Source: Hyphomicrobiales bacterium (GTDB lineage Bacteria > Pseudomonadota > Alphaproteobacteria > Rhizobiales > Rhizobiaceae). Taken from it: 64,000 bases of DNA. This document shows positions 25,759-35,234 of this stretch, piece by piece; the stretch's first letter is position 1; each line of letters begins with the position of its first letter. The stretch is from NCBI GenBank assembly GCA_900468285.1, contig UBTF01000014.1, forward strand, positions 1-64,000. The letters are read 5' to 3'. A model generated the notes under the pieces. The model saw only the letters and a program-made list of their open reading frames with translations, was not told the DNA's origin and did not search any database. A program made the translations under genes and the position numbers.

Positions 25759-28359
25759 ATGACAGAGAAGAACGACGTAGCGCAGGCTGAAGTGGCTGAA
25801 GCCGGACTCGAGGGCTTTTTCGAGCGATACCGACCTCATCTCACATCGATTGCGGTAACCGTCGTCTTCCTGATGATGACGTTTACCATCTACAAGCTGA
25901 CCTCTGAAGTTCGCTACGACGACATTGTCGTCGCACTCGCCGATACCAGCTGGCGTGCGGCAGCCCTTGCCGTTCTGTTCACCGGCCTGAGCTTTGCCGC
26001 CCTGATATGCTACGATCTGAACGCGATAGAGTATATCGGCAAGAAATTGCCAGCGCCCTCGGTCATTGCGACAGCATTCATTGCATATGCCGTTGGCAAC
26101 ACCGCCGGGTTTGGCCCCTTGAGTGGCGGTGCTATCCGCTTCCGCGCCTATTCGCGCATGGGGCTCAGCCCTTCGGATATCGCCCGCATCATCGCCTTCG
26201 TTACGCTCTCTTTCGGATTGGGATTGCTCGCCGTCAGCGCGCTCTCCACTCTTATCGTCGCCCCAAGGGTTGCCAGTATTCTCGGCATAGAACCCTCATG
26301 GTTACGCGGTGGCGCTCTAGCGATTATCTGCGTCATGACCGCCCTGATGTTTCTTGGCCGCAACGGCAGGGTTATCCAGATCCGGCGCCTCAAATTGCGC
26401 CTTCCCGATAGCCGAACCTCGTCACGCCAGTTTCTGGTCTCGGCTTTCGATATCGCGGCATCGGCATCCGTCCTTTATGTGCTTCTGCCGGAGACGAATG
26501 TCGGCTGGCCAAGCTTCTTTGCCATCTATGCCACCGCTGTCGGCCTTGGCGTTCTCAGCCATGTTCCGGCGGGTCTTGGCGTTTTCGAAACTGTCATGGT
26601 CGCCGGTCTGGGCAACGCCATCAGCCTTGATCAGCTTCTGGGCGGTCTCGTCCTTTACCGCTTGATCTACCACGTGCTGCCGCTTCTCGTCGCCATCTGC
26701 CTCATGCTGGCATCGGAAATGAAGCAGTTCGCCTCCAAGCCGATCATGGCGGATATCGGCAGTCTTGCCGGGCGTCTGGCGCCGTCCCTGCTGTCCGCAT
26801 TTGCCCTCATTCTCGGCACCATGCTGATTTTCTCGAGTGTGACGCCAACGCCGGACAGCAATCTCGATTTCCTGTCCGGCTTCGTGCCTTTGCCCATCAT
26901 CGAGGCGGCACACTTTCTCTCCAGTATTCTTGGCCTGGTGCTCGTGGTCGCGTCCCGCGGGCTAAGCCAAAGGCTGGACGGTGCATGGTGGGTGGCGCTG
27001 GTTTCCGCAGCGGGCGGCCTCTTCCTCTCGCTGATCAAGGCCATTGCCGTTTTCGAGGCGATCTTCCTCGGCATCTTTATCGTCGCGCTGTTCTTCAATG
27101 TCAGAAGCTTCAACCGTCATGCCTCCCTGCTGCGTCAAGCTCTGGGACCGACCTGGCTCGCTGCGATGGCGGTTATCGTTGCCGGTGCAGCCACAATCCT
27201 GTTCTTTGTCTATCGTGACACCGATTACAGCCAGACGCTGTGGTGGCAGTTCGAGTTTTCCGAGGAAGCACCACGCGGCCTGCGCGCGCTCCTCGGCCTT
27301 GTGCTGGCTTCATCAACGGTCGCCATTTTCAGCCTGCTGCGACCCGTCATCTACAGACCGGATGAAATCCATCCTGAGGACATTCAAAAGGCAACCGCGA
27401 TCGTCGAAAAACAGGGCGTTGCGGACGCCAATCTCGTACGTATGGGCGACAAGCACGTCATGTTGTCGGAGAGCGGCAATGCCTTCATCATGTACGGCAT
27501 TCGAGGCCGCTCATGGATTGCGCTGGCCGATCCGGTCGGTGACGAGAACGACTTCTCCGACCTTGTCTGGCAATTCGTCGAGCAGGCGCGCGCATCCGGC
27601 GCCAGAGCGGTCTTTTATCAGATATCGCCTGCCATCCTCCCCTACTGCGCCGATGCGGGACTTCGGGCTTTCAAGCTCGGTGAACTCGCCATGGTGGATC
27701 TCAAGCGGTTCGAACTGAAGGGCGGAAAGCTCGCCAATCTGAGGCAGTCGCTCAGCCGTGGCGCCCGAGACGGCTTGACGTTCTCCGTCGTTGATACGCC
27801 GGATGTTCCTGAAATCTACGATGCCCTGAAGAACGTATCAGACTCGTGGCTGGCGCATCACAACACCCGGGAAAAGACCTTCTCGCTCGGATCGTTCGAA
27901 AAGGACTACATCCTCTCGCAACCCGTCGCGGTATTGCGCAAGGACGGCCAGATCACCGCCTTTGCGAACCTGCTAATGACCCAAACAAAGGATGAAGTGA
28001 CCGTCGATCTCATGCGCTTTTCGCCCGATGCGCCGCGAGGGTCGATGGACTTCCTGTTTGTCAGCATTATTGAATATATGCGCGAACAGGGTTACTCCTA
28101 CTTCAACCTTGGCATGGCGCCACTTTCCGGCATGTCCAAGAGAGAGGCAGCGCCTGTCTGGGACCGGATTGGTGGCACATTGTTCGAACACGGCGAACGT
28201 TTTTACAACTTCAAGGGTCTGAGGGCGTTCAAGTCGAAATTTCACCCGAAATGGGAGCCACGCTATGTCGCGGTTTCCAACGGTACGAGTGCCGCCTTGG
28301 CGCTTATGGACGCAACCGTCCTCATCAGCGGCGGCGTCAGAGGAGTGATTGGTAAATGA
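25759..28359 (+). CDS. lpiA: Lysyl-phosphatidylglycerol synthase/flippase LpiA (MprF family)
   Basis: 866 residues from ATG 25759, GGA seven bases upstream; an in-frame GTG at 25747 is less likely. About 14 membrane segments fill residues ~30-535: the flippase half contains NTAGFGPLSGGAIRFRAYSR and LGVLSHVPAGLGVFE. The C-terminal cytoplasmic synthase (DUF2156, ~540-850) shows FIMYGIRGRSWIALADPVG and YNFKGLRAFKSKFHPKWEPR. It transfers lysine from Lys-tRNA to phosphatidylglycerol and flips the product, giving acid and cationic-peptide tolerance. The stop overlaps acvB by 4 bases, the conserved lpiA-acvB arrangement. Confidence 0.95.
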   Translation: MTEKNDVAQAEVAEAGLEGFFERYRPHLTSIAVTVVFLMMTFTIYKLTSEVRYDDIVVALADTSWRAAALAVLFTGLSFAALICYDLNAIEYIGKKLPAPSVIATAFIAYAVGNTAGFGPLSGGAIRFRAYSRMGLSPSDIARIIAFVTLSFGLGLLAVSALSTLIVAPRVASILGIEPSWLRGGALAIICVMTALMFLGRNGRVIQIRRLKLRLPDSRTSSRQFLVSAFDIAASASVLYVLLPETNVGWPSFFAIYATAVGLGVLSHVPAGLGVFETVMVAGLGNAISLDQLLGGLVLYRLIYHVLPLLVAICLMLASEMKQFASKPIMADIGSLAGRLAPSLLSAFALILGTMLIFSSVTPTPDSNLDFLSGFVPLPIIEAAHFLSSILGLVLVVASRGLSQRLDGAWWVALVSAAGGLFLSLIKAIAVFEAIFLGIFIVALFFNVRSFNRHASLLRQALGPTWLAAMAVIVAGAATILFFVYRDTDYSQTLWWQFEFSEEAPRGLRALLGLVLASSTVAIFSLLRPVIYRPDEIHPEDIQKATAIVEKQGVADANLVRMGDKHVMLSESGNAFIMYGIRGRSWIALADPVGDENDFSDLVWQFVEQARASGARAVFYQISPAILPYCADAGLRAFKLGELAMVDLKRFELKGGKLANLRQSLSRGARDGLTFSVVDTPDVPEIYDALKNVSDSWLAHHNTREKTFSLGSFEKDYILSQPVAVLRKDGQITAFANLLMTQTKDEVTVDLMRFSPDAPRGSMDFLFVSIIEYMREQGYSYFNLGMAPLSGMSKREAAPVWDRIGGTLFEHGERFYNFKGLRAFKSKFHPKWEPRYVAVSNGTSAALALMDATVLISGGVRGVIGK

Positions 28360-29720
28360 CAGCCCTCAAATACCTGAAAATCGCATTGCTGGCGGCTGCG
28401 ACCTTCGTTCCGGTCTGTGCATCCGCACAGGAAGCCAATGGTTTTCAGACAGGCATGATTCCCGCAGACCATATTCTCCTGCCGGACGGAGACCTGACCG
28501 CCAATGTCTTCCTGATATCGGGCGCAAGCGGATGGGGAGAGGCAGAGCAGACGGAAGCAGAGGCGCTGGTCGAGAAAGGCGCGGCTGTCGTTGGAATAGA
28601 CATGCCAAAATACATAGAGGCACTCAAGGCCAATGAGGATGAGTGCATTTATATGATCTCGGACATTGAGGAGCTTGCGCAGGAAATTCAGCGAAAGGCC
28701 GGAGTGTCCAACTACCGCCCGCCCATCATTGCCGGTGTTGGAGATGGCGCAACGCTTGCGCTTGCCATGATCGCGCAAAGCCCTGCAGCGACAATCAGCG
28801 AGGCTGTAGCCGTTGATCCGGTTGCGGGCATTCCGCTTGAAAAAATCCTCTGCACGCCAGCGACCAAGCAGCCGGATAATGGCCGCATGATCTACGGCCT
28901 GACAGACGGACCCCTGCCGGCGCCGGTCAGCGTCGTCTTTAGCCCGAAGGCCGATGCCAAGGGCCGCGCGCATGTGGAAGAGCTTACCAAATCCCACCCG
29001 GACATCGACGTCAAAGACGTGACAGATGAGGCGCAGGCGGCTCTCGCGCAGGCTCTTACCGACCGTATCGACGCAGCCGGAAACAGCGATGATCCGCTTG
29101 GGTTGCCATTGACCGTGCTTGAGGCCAAGCCCACCATGGACACAATGGCGATCATCTATTCCGGCGACGGCGGATGGCGCGATCTGGACAAGGATATCGG
29201 CAGCTTCCTTCAGCAGGATGGCGTACCGACCATCGGCGTTGATTCCTTGCGTTATTTCTGGTCGGAGAAAAAACCGCAGGATATCGCCTCGGACCTTTCA
29301 CGTATCATCGATACCTATCGCAAGGAGTGGAAGGTCAAGAACGTTCTTCTGATCGGCTATTCCTTTGGTGCCGACGTTTTGCCCGTGACCTTCAATACCC
29401 TGCCGGAAAAGGACAAAGCCCGCGTCGTTCAGATGAGCCTGCTTTCGCTCTCGCATGAAGTATCATACGAAATCTCTGTCGGCGGATGGCTTGGTGTGTC
29501 AGGTTCCGGAGCGCAGGACCCCGTCGCGGATCTGGCAAAGATCAACCCGAAAATCGTGCAGTGCGTTTACGGCACCGAAGACGAAGAGGCTGCTTGCCCT
29601 GCACTCAAAGACAAGGGTGTGGAGACGATCGGGATCGAGGGGGGGCACCATTTTGATGAGGATTACGAGGCCCTGACCAAACGCATTGTTTCATCGTTGA
29701 AAAAGCGTCTCGGTCAGTAG
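28356..29720 (+). CDS. acvB: Virulence protein AcvB (VirJ family), lysyl-phosphatidylglycerol hydrolase
   Basis: 454 residues with signal peptide (IALLAAATFVPVCASAQ, cleavage near residue 25), periplasmic. Two VirJ-like alpha/beta-hydrolase halves are present: an N-terminal half (~35-235) and a C-terminal catalytic half with IIYSGDGGWRDLDKDIG, the nucleophile GYSFGADVLP and the terminal GGHHFDEDYE. AcvB removes lysyl-PG made by LpiA; in Agrobacterium loss of AcvB impairs type IV secretion and virulence through lipid imbalance (established). It is translationally coupled to lpiA. Confidence 0.95.
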   Translation: MTALKYLKIALLAAATFVPVCASAQEANGFQTGMIPADHILLPDGDLTANVFLISGASGWGEAEQTEAEALVEKGAAVVGIDMPKYIEALKANEDECIYMISDIEELAQEIQRKAGVSNYRPPIIAGVGDGATLALAMIAQSPAATISEAVAVDPVAGIPLEKILCTPATKQPDNGRMIYGLTDGPLPAPVSVVFSPKADAKGRAHVEELTKSHPDIDVKDVTDEAQAALAQALTDRIDAAGNSDDPLGLPLTVLEAKPTMDTMAIIYSGDGGWRDLDKDIGSFLQQDGVPTIGVDSLRYFWSEKKPQDIASDLSRIIDTYRKEWKVKNVLLIGYSFGADVLPVTFNTLPEKDKARVVQMSLLSLSHEVSYEISVGGWLGVSGSGAQDPVADLAKINPKIVQCVYGTEDEEAACPALKDKGVETIGIEGGHHFDEDYEALTKRIVSSLKKRLGQ

Positions 29721-29809
29721 CCCAAGGCTGTAATTTCTCGGTCGACATATTGAATACAACACTGCAAGCCGCTAATCCATGTGGTGTCAAATCAATTTGA
29801 GATCGACGG

Positions 29810-30952
29810 ATGTTCAAGCCCCCCGGACCAGCCTCCATCTCCACCGCAGAACGCCTGCAACGGCTGGAGCGATTGCGTCTTGCTATGCGCGAGCAAGATA
29901 TAGAAGCACTGCTTCTCGGCTCGACCGAGAGTTTGCGCTATTTCACCGGCCTCGTCTGGCACCAGAGCGAGCGGCTTCTGGGAGCCGTCATCACGCAATC
30001 TGCGCTGCACTATATTGTGCCGGGATTTGAGAAGTCGCGCGTCGACACGCTGCCGCATATCGAAGGCGACATCCACCTCTGGCAGGAGGAAGAAAGCCCG
30101 GCGGAACTGGTGGCACGGATTGTTGGCAGAGCGGGCCGCATCGCGCTGGATGATGCCTTGCCGCTTTTTGTCTATCACGCACTGGCCAAGGCCTGTGGAC
30201 AGGACAGGCTTGTCGACGGCGGACATCTCATCAGCAGCCTTCGCAGTCTGAAGTCTTCGGCAGAAATCGAGATCATCCAATATGCGATGGATCTTACGCT
30301 TGAGGTCCACAGGCGCGCGCACGCAGCAATGAAACCCGGCATTCGCGCCTCGCAGGTTGTTCAGTTCATCGACGAACAGCACCGGGCACTCAGCGGCGGC
30401 AGCGGCTCCTACTTCTGCATCGTTTCCTTTGGAACAGCAACGTCACTCCCACATGGCGCGGATGGCGACCAGGTGCTCCAGGAAGGCGATGTCATTCTGG
30501 TAGACACCGGTTTGCGCATCGAAGGCTACCACTCCGATATTACCCGCACCTATGTGCTGGAAAAAGCCGACGCTGCCTTTGCGGATGCATGGGCTATCGA
30601 GCGCGAAGCGCAGCAGGCGGTTTTTGACGCGGCCAGAATCGGCGCAGCCTGCGGCAGCCTCGACGACGCGGCCCGCGCGGTGTTTGGGAAACATGGCCTT
30701 GGGCCGGATTATGCCATGCCGGGGTTACCGCATCGCGCCGGTCACGGACTTGGCCTGGAAATCCACGAAGCACCTTATATCGTTCGTGGCAACACTTTGC
30801 CGCTTGCAAAGGGAATGTGCTTTTCCAACGAACCGATGCTGGTTTATCCGGGCAAATTCGGAATACGTCTGGAAGACCACATCTATATGTCGGAGGCCGG
30901 GCCACGGTGGTTTACGCGCCCCGCCATAGCTCCGACACAGCCGTTTCAATAG
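29810..30952 (+). CDS. M24-family Xaa-Pro peptidase
   Basis: 380 residues. An N-terminal creatinase-like domain (~15-135) precedes the pita-bread catalytic domain: LVDTGLRIEGYHSDITRTYV supplies two Asp ligands, GLPHRAGHGLGLEIHEAP the His, and CFSNEPMLVYPGKFGIRLED two Glu ligands. Family members cleave Xaa-Pro peptides or related amides such as ectoine derivatives. It lies between acvB and telA, where, as I recall, C58 has these two genes adjacent. Ribosome site is weak. Exact substrate unknown. Confidence 0.88.
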   Translation: MFKPPGPASISTAERLQRLERLRLAMREQDIEALLLGSTESLRYFTGLVWHQSERLLGAVITQSALHYIVPGFEKSRVDTLPHIEGDIHLWQEEESPAELVARIVGRAGRIALDDALPLFVYHALAKACGQDRLVDGGHLISSLRSLKSSAEIEIIQYAMDLTLEVHRRAHAAMKPGIRASQVVQFIDEQHRALSGGSGSYFCIVSFGTATSLPHGADGDQVLQEGDVILVDTGLRIEGYHSDITRTYVLEKADAAFADAWAIEREAQQAVFDAARIGAACGSLDDAARAVFGKHGLGPDYAMPGLPHRAGHGLGLEIHEAPYIVRGNTLPLAKGMCFSNEPMLVYPGKFGIRLEDHIYMSEAGPRWFTRPAIAPTQPFQ

Positions 30953-31032
30953 AGCTAATAAAGAAGACTGGCTTTTCAAAGTCATTATAAAATATACTTT
31001 TTGCAGTGCGAATCATATTGCCGGGGTCAAGC

Positions 31033-32370
31033 ATGTCCGTTGCCGAAAAAAGAAAAACCAAAACACCCGTGCTGGTAGACCGCATAGGGGAATTTATCGA
31101 AAAAATAAAAAATACCAAAAAGTCAGACGGCACGTATGACACGAAGAAAATCGGCGCACTCTGGAACGAAGAGGTTCGATTTCACTTCGAAAACGGACGC
31201 ACGGAAAAGACGCTCGAGCTATATATTGTAAAATATAGATACGCGTTGAAAGACGCCTTCGGCCCCAAGACGACTCCGCTTGCCATCTGCAACATGAAAA
31301 AACTTCGGGAGCGGCTGGATACCTATATAAAGGCGGCAGACTATCCCGCCGTCGGTGTCGCCACTTCCATCCGGGAAAAACTCGAGCGGGCCGAGGCCAA
31401 TATGGTTGGCCGCAAGCCGCGTTTTCTCCTGCGCGTTGCCAACTTCATTGCCGCCACCAACGGTGTTTCGACCAAGGCGGAGATGCAGGCCCTGTGGGAT
31501 CGCGAAATGGACTCGATGAAGGACAAGGCGCAGGCAACCGTAATCTCCTACATCACGAAATACCGGAATGCCTTGCGTGAGGCCTTTGGCGATGAGCACC
31601 CGATGCTGCGCATCGCCGCCGGAACGCCTCAGCTTTACGATGAGGCACGCAAGATCAAGATGGCGAAGATTGCCAAGAAGCACGGTTCTTTGATTACATT
31701 CGAAAACCATGCCGAAGTCATGAAGCGGTGTCGCCGCTACCTGCTCGCATCCGATCCCATGACGATTGCTATTGGCCTGATGGGAACGACCGGGCGTCGC
31801 CCCTATGAAATCTTCACACAGGCGGAACTCAAGCCTGCGCCCTATGGCAAGGGCGTTTCGAAATGGAGTGTGCTTTTCAACGGTCAGGCCAAGACCAAGC
31901 AGGGCGAAGGCACGAAATTCGGTGTCACCTACGAAATTCCTGTGCTTGAGCAATCGAAAATCGTCCTCGACGCCTATCGCCGCCTGCGGGAGAGTAGCGA
32001 TGGCAAGCTTTGGCTGGGGCTGAGCGTCGACGACTTCACCTCGGAAGTTCGTCTGCCCTTGCGGGATGCAGTTATCGCCAAATTCGAAGATATCTGGCCC
32101 AAGGAAGAACCGGCAAAACCCTATGGCCTGCGTCATCTCTACGCGGAAATAGCGTTCCGCAATTTCGCGCCCCCACGGGTCACCAAGAACAGCTATTTCG
32201 CGGCTATCCTTGGCCACAACAACAATGACCTTGAAACCTCATTGTCCTACATGACCTACACCTTTCCCGAAGATGCGGACCAGTCCAAGGCGCGCGCGGA
32301 GCATCTGGCGGATCGCACCATCAACCAGATGCGCACGATCAATCAGATACCTGGAATGCCGGAGAGCTAA
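31033..32370 (+). CDS. telA: Protelomerase (hairpin telomere resolvase) TelA
   Basis: 445 residues from ATG 31033 (MSVAEKRKTKTPVL); an in-frame start at 31006 would add nine. TelA cuts the duplicated telomere palindrome on both strands six bases apart and seals each end into a hairpin after replication of a linear chromosome. The catalytic set of the telomere resolvase family is visible: R255 in TTGRRPYEI, K287/K289 in QAKTKQ, R367 in YGLRHLYAEI, H395 in ILGHNNND and nucleophile Y406 in SLSYMTY. The N-terminal half (~1-200) is Lys/Arg-rich and helical, as in TelA (442 residues). The order LRHLYAEIAF...LGHN...SYMTY separates it from phage tyrosine integrases. A candidate target lies at window base 1. 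Confidence 0.95.
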   Translation: MSVAEKRKTKTPVLVDRIGEFIEKIKNTKKSDGTYDTKKIGALWNEEVRFHFENGRTEKTLELYIVKYRYALKDAFGPKTTPLAICNMKKLRERLDTYIKAADYPAVGVATSIREKLERAEANMVGRKPRFLLRVANFIAATNGVSTKAEMQALWDREMDSMKDKAQATVISYITKYRNALREAFGDEHPMLRIAAGTPQLYDEARKIKMAKIAKKHGSLITFENHAEVMKRCRRYLLASDPMTIAIGLMGTTGRRPYEIFTQAELKPAPYGKGVSKWSVLFNGQAKTKQGEGTKFGVTYEIPVLEQSKIVLDAYRRLRESSDGKLWLGLSVDDFTSEVRLPLRDAVIAKFEDIWPKEEPAKPYGLRHLYAEIAFRNFAPPRVTKNSYFAAILGHNNNDLETSLSYMTYTFPEDADQSKARAEHLADRTINQMRTINQIPGMPES

Positions 32371-32613
32371 GGGCAAGACCTTCCAGCCATTACCAAACCG
32401 GTGCAACCGACAAGGAGTGCGCGGGCGTGTGCGCATGGGATCTTAGCTGCTCAAAATATCTGGCCTGCACCTCTCGCTCAAGACTGCTTGACACAAATGA
32501 AACGGGCATCTAGCAAGATGGAACATATATTCCAAAATGGGTTTCGTGCTCGCGCCGGCGTTCTAATCTCGACCGCGACCAACGCGCCCAGATGACCAGA
32601 TCGGGAGGAAACG

Positions 32614-33606
32614 ATGGTTACGAAATTGGCCTTGCTGGGTGCCGGGCGCATTGGGAAAGTCCACGCCAAGGCAATTGCCTCTGACAAGCGTGCAAAGCTG
32701 GTTGCCGTGGTGGACGCCTTTCAGGAGGCAGCTCAAGCGATTGCAGATGAGACCGGTTGCGAGATCAGCACCATCGATGCCGTTCTCGCCAATCCCGACA
32801 TTGATGCGGTTATCATCTGCACACCTACCAATACCCACGCCGATCTGATCGAGCGCTTTGCACGGGCCGGCAAGGCTATTTTCTGCGAAAAGCCGATCGA
32901 TCTGGATGTTGCGCGCGCTCAATCCTGCATCGATGTGGTGGAAGAGACGGGCGCCAAGATCATGCTTGGCTTCAATCGCCGTTTTGATCCGCATTTCCGT
33001 GCTGTACGCAAGGCAATAGATGACGGTCAGATCGGCAAGGTCGAGATGGTGACCATCACCAGCCGCGACCCGGGCGCGCCGCCGCCGGAATATATCAAGG
33101 TCTCGGGCGGCATCTTCCGCGACATGACCATCCATGATTTCGACATCGCCCGCTTCCTGCTCGGCGAAGAGATTGTCAGCGTGTTCGCAAGCGGCTCCGT
33201 TCTCGTGGACCCCCAGATCGGGGAACTCGGCGATTACGACAGCGCCAGCATCGTCCTGACCACGGCAACGGGACGTCAGGCGATGATTTCCAACTCACGC
33301 CGCGCGACCTATGGCTATGATCAGCGCATCGAAGTCCACGGTTCGCTCGGCTCGGTAGCCGCGGAAAACCAGCGGCCCGTTTCCATCGAGATCGCGACGA
33401 AGGATGGCTATACGCGTCCGCCTCTGCACGATTTCTTCATGACGCGTTACACAGCGGCCTACGCGGCCGAGATCGCAGCCTTCATCGATGCCATCGAGAA
33501 CAATGCCGCACCCTCGCCTTCCGCAAAGGACGGCCTCATCGCCTTGAAGCTGGCCGATGCCGCACTCAAATCCGCACGCGAAAAAACCGTCGTGCATTTG
33601 ACCTGA
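32614..33606 (+). CDS. iolG: Gfo/Idh/MocA oxidoreductase, inositol 2-dehydrogenase type
   Basis: 330 residues; GGGAGGAAACG precedes ATG 32614. The N-terminal Rossmann fold starts LALLGAGRIGKVHAKAI; FCEKPIDL carries the conserved EKP Lys; FRDMTIHDFDIARFLLGEE contains the catalytic Asp and His of inositol dehydrogenases. It oxidises myo-inositol or a related cyclitol or sugar with NAD+. Length fits IolG/IdhA (~330). It stands alone, 243 bases after telA, with no iolBCDE neighbours, so the substrate is not confirmed by context. Confidence 0.85.
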   Translation: MVTKLALLGAGRIGKVHAKAIASDKRAKLVAVVDAFQEAAQAIADETGCEISTIDAVLANPDIDAVIICTPTNTHADLIERFARAGKAIFCEKPIDLDVARAQSCIDVVEETGAKIMLGFNRRFDPHFRAVRKAIDDGQIGKVEMVTITSRDPGAPPPEYIKVSGGIFRDMTIHDFDIARFLLGEEIVSVFASGSVLVDPQIGELGDYDSASIVLTTATGRQAMISNSRRATYGYDQRIEVHGSLGSVAAENQRPVSIEIATKDGYTRPPLHDFFMTRYTAAYAAEIAAFIDAIENNAAPSPSAKDGLIALKLADAALKSAREKTVVHLT

Positions 33607-33682
33607 CCGTTGCCGCGAAGGTGTGGCACTTGCCATGCCTTCGCGCCATTGACAGCAGGCGTAAAAGACGCCACTTTCGAGA

Positions 33683-33775
33683 CATTCCGAGGGGAGCATC
33701 TGACGATGCTGAGATGGCGCTGAGCCGGACCCTTGAACCTGATCCGGGTCATGCCGGCGTAGGAACGGAACAGTC
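33683..33775 (+). promoter_or_regulatory. TPP riboswitch (thi box)
   Basis: The conserved TPP aptamer elements appear in order: GGGGAGC (33691-33697), GCTGAGA (33708-33714), then ACCCTTGAACCTGATCCGGG and TCATGCCGGCGTAGG up to about 33764. It is 75-80 bases before the thiM ATG. In proteobacteria TPP binding usually hides the ribosome site, so thiamin pyrophosphate should switch the thiMED operon off. Confidence 0.95.
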
Positions 33776-33850
33776 TGCGCAGGCAATGCTTTTCTCTTCT
33801 CCGCTTGGCCCGGGTCTCTGCATCGAGACGTCTGGAGTGCTGAGAAAACC

Positions 33851-34588
33851 ATGATCGATTTCCCCACGGCCCAAAAGGCTGGCGAGCTTTTAACGCGGGT
33901 GCGCGAGCGACGTCCGCGGGTGCACTGCCTGATGAATACCGTCGTCCAGAAATTCACGGCAGACGGTATAACCGCTGTCGGCGGCATTCCCTCCATGACG
34001 TCATCGCCGGAGGAGATTGAGGATTTCGTCCTGATGGTCGATGCGCTGACTATCAACCTTGGCACGCTGGACGAGGCACGCCGCAAGGTCATCCGGCAGG
34101 CAGTCGCCATTGCAAACGCCAAGGGCAAGCCCTGGATCATTGACCCTGTTCACTGCGATTATTCCCCATCCCGCCTAGCATTTGCCAGGGAGATGCTTGC
34201 GCTCGGCCCCGCAATCGTGCGCGGCAACCAAGCGGAAATGTCCGTAATCGGCGATGTCGCCAAGGCGCTGCGTATCCAGACCGGGCCGCAGGATCTGCTT
34301 CAGGACCAGAACAGGGCGGCGACCATCCACAACGGTCATCCCTGGATGGCGAAAGTTACCGGCACAGGCTGCCTCTCCGGCGGCGTCATTGCAGCATTCA
34401 TGGCGGTTGAGACAGACCCGCTTCTGGCGGCCGCAGCCGCGCTGACCGTCACAGGCGTTTCTGCGGAAATTGCGGCACGGCATTCGCGTGGTCCGGGGAC
34501 ATTCGAGGCGGCGTTTCTCGATGCCCTGAACGGACTGAGTACCGATGACATCGTTTCGCTTGCGAGGATTGAACGACATGAGAATTGA
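33851..34588 (+). CDS. thiM: Hydroxyethylthiazole kinase
   Basis: 245 residues, slightly shorter than the usual ~260-270. It phosphorylates hydroxyethylthiazole for thiamin salvage. Family blocks: HCLMNTVVQKFTADGITAVG followed by GIPSMTSSPEEIEDF, IDPVHCDYSPSR, IVRGNQAEMSVIG and the anion-hole/catalytic KVTGTGCLSGGVI. It has GGAG upstream in the riboswitch-controlled leader. Its end overlaps thiE by 11 bases, indicating coupled translation. Confidence 0.94.
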   Translation: MIDFPTAQKAGELLTRVRERRPRVHCLMNTVVQKFTADGITAVGGIPSMTSSPEEIEDFVLMVDALTINLGTLDEARRKVIRQAVAIANAKGKPWIIDPVHCDYSPSRLAFAREMLALGPAIVRGNQAEMSVIGDVAKALRIQTGPQDLLQDQNRAATIHNGHPWMAKVTGTGCLSGGVIAAFMAVETDPLLAAAAALTVTGVSAEIAARHSRGPGTFEAAFLDALNGLSTDDIVSLARIERHEN

Positions 34589-35234
34589 TTACAGGCTGAA
34601 CGCGCTGGTCGATGCATCGCTGGCCGATATCGCCCCCCTGCCGGAACTCGCAGCGGTGGCGGCGCGGCATGGGGCGACCATCATCCAGTACCGCGACAAG
34701 CACTCCTCGACCCGAGAGATGATCCAGCAGGCAGTTCTCATTCTGCAAGCTCTGCAAGGCACGGGCGTTCCGCTCGTCATCAATGACCGGGTCGACGTAG
34801 CGCTCGCGTCTGGCGCGGATGGCGTCCATCTGGGTGCCGATGACATGGACGCGGCAACGGCAAGGCGGCTGCTCGGGCCTGCTGCCATTATTGGCCTGAC
34901 GGTCAAAAACATGGACGACGCCGAGCGCGCGGGCAACGCACCGGCAGACTATGCCTGTATCGGCGGCGTTTTCGATACCGTCTCGAAAGTAAACCCCGAC
35001 GCTCCCGTTGGGCTGGAGGGCTTCAGGGAACTTCGGAACATTCTGAACAACATGCGGCCCGATATGCCGGTCGGCGCTATAGCAGGCATCACACTGGACA
35101 AAGTGCCCGCCCTCATCGCCGCTGGCGCAGACGGTGTGGCGGTTATTTCCGGGTTGTTTCGCGCCACCGATATTGCCGCCGCAGCCCGGGATTTCCGCCA
35201 TCATGTGGATATTGCGCTGGAGGCACGCAGATGA
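34578..35234 (+). CDS. thiE: Thiamine phosphate synthase
   Basis: 218 residues from ATG 34578, inside the end of thiM. TIM barrel; [18 protein letters not shown] binds the pyrimidine pyrophosphate (QYRDK), [20 protein letters not shown] and GADDMD follow, and GAIAGIT plus GVAVISGLF close the phosphate site. It joins HMP-PP and thiazole phosphate to give thiamin phosphate. It overlaps thiD by 4 bases. Confidence 0.95.
   Translation: MRIDYRLNALVDASLADIAPLPELAAVAARHGATIIQYRDKHSSTREMIQQAVLILQALQGTGVPLVINDRVDVALASGADGVHLGADDMDAATARRLLGPAAIIGLTVKNMDDAERAGNAPADYACIGGVFDTVSKVNPDAPVGLEGFRELRNILNNMRPDMPVGAIAGITLDKVPALIAAGADGVAVISGLFRATDIAAAARDFRHHVDIALEARR

Noticed and set aside
31006..32370. telA as a phage-type tyrosine integrase
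   Set aside because: The GRRPYEI, YGLRHLYAEIAF and LGHNNND...SYMTY spacing and the helical basic N-half fit telomere resolvases, and no prophage or attachment sites are nearby.
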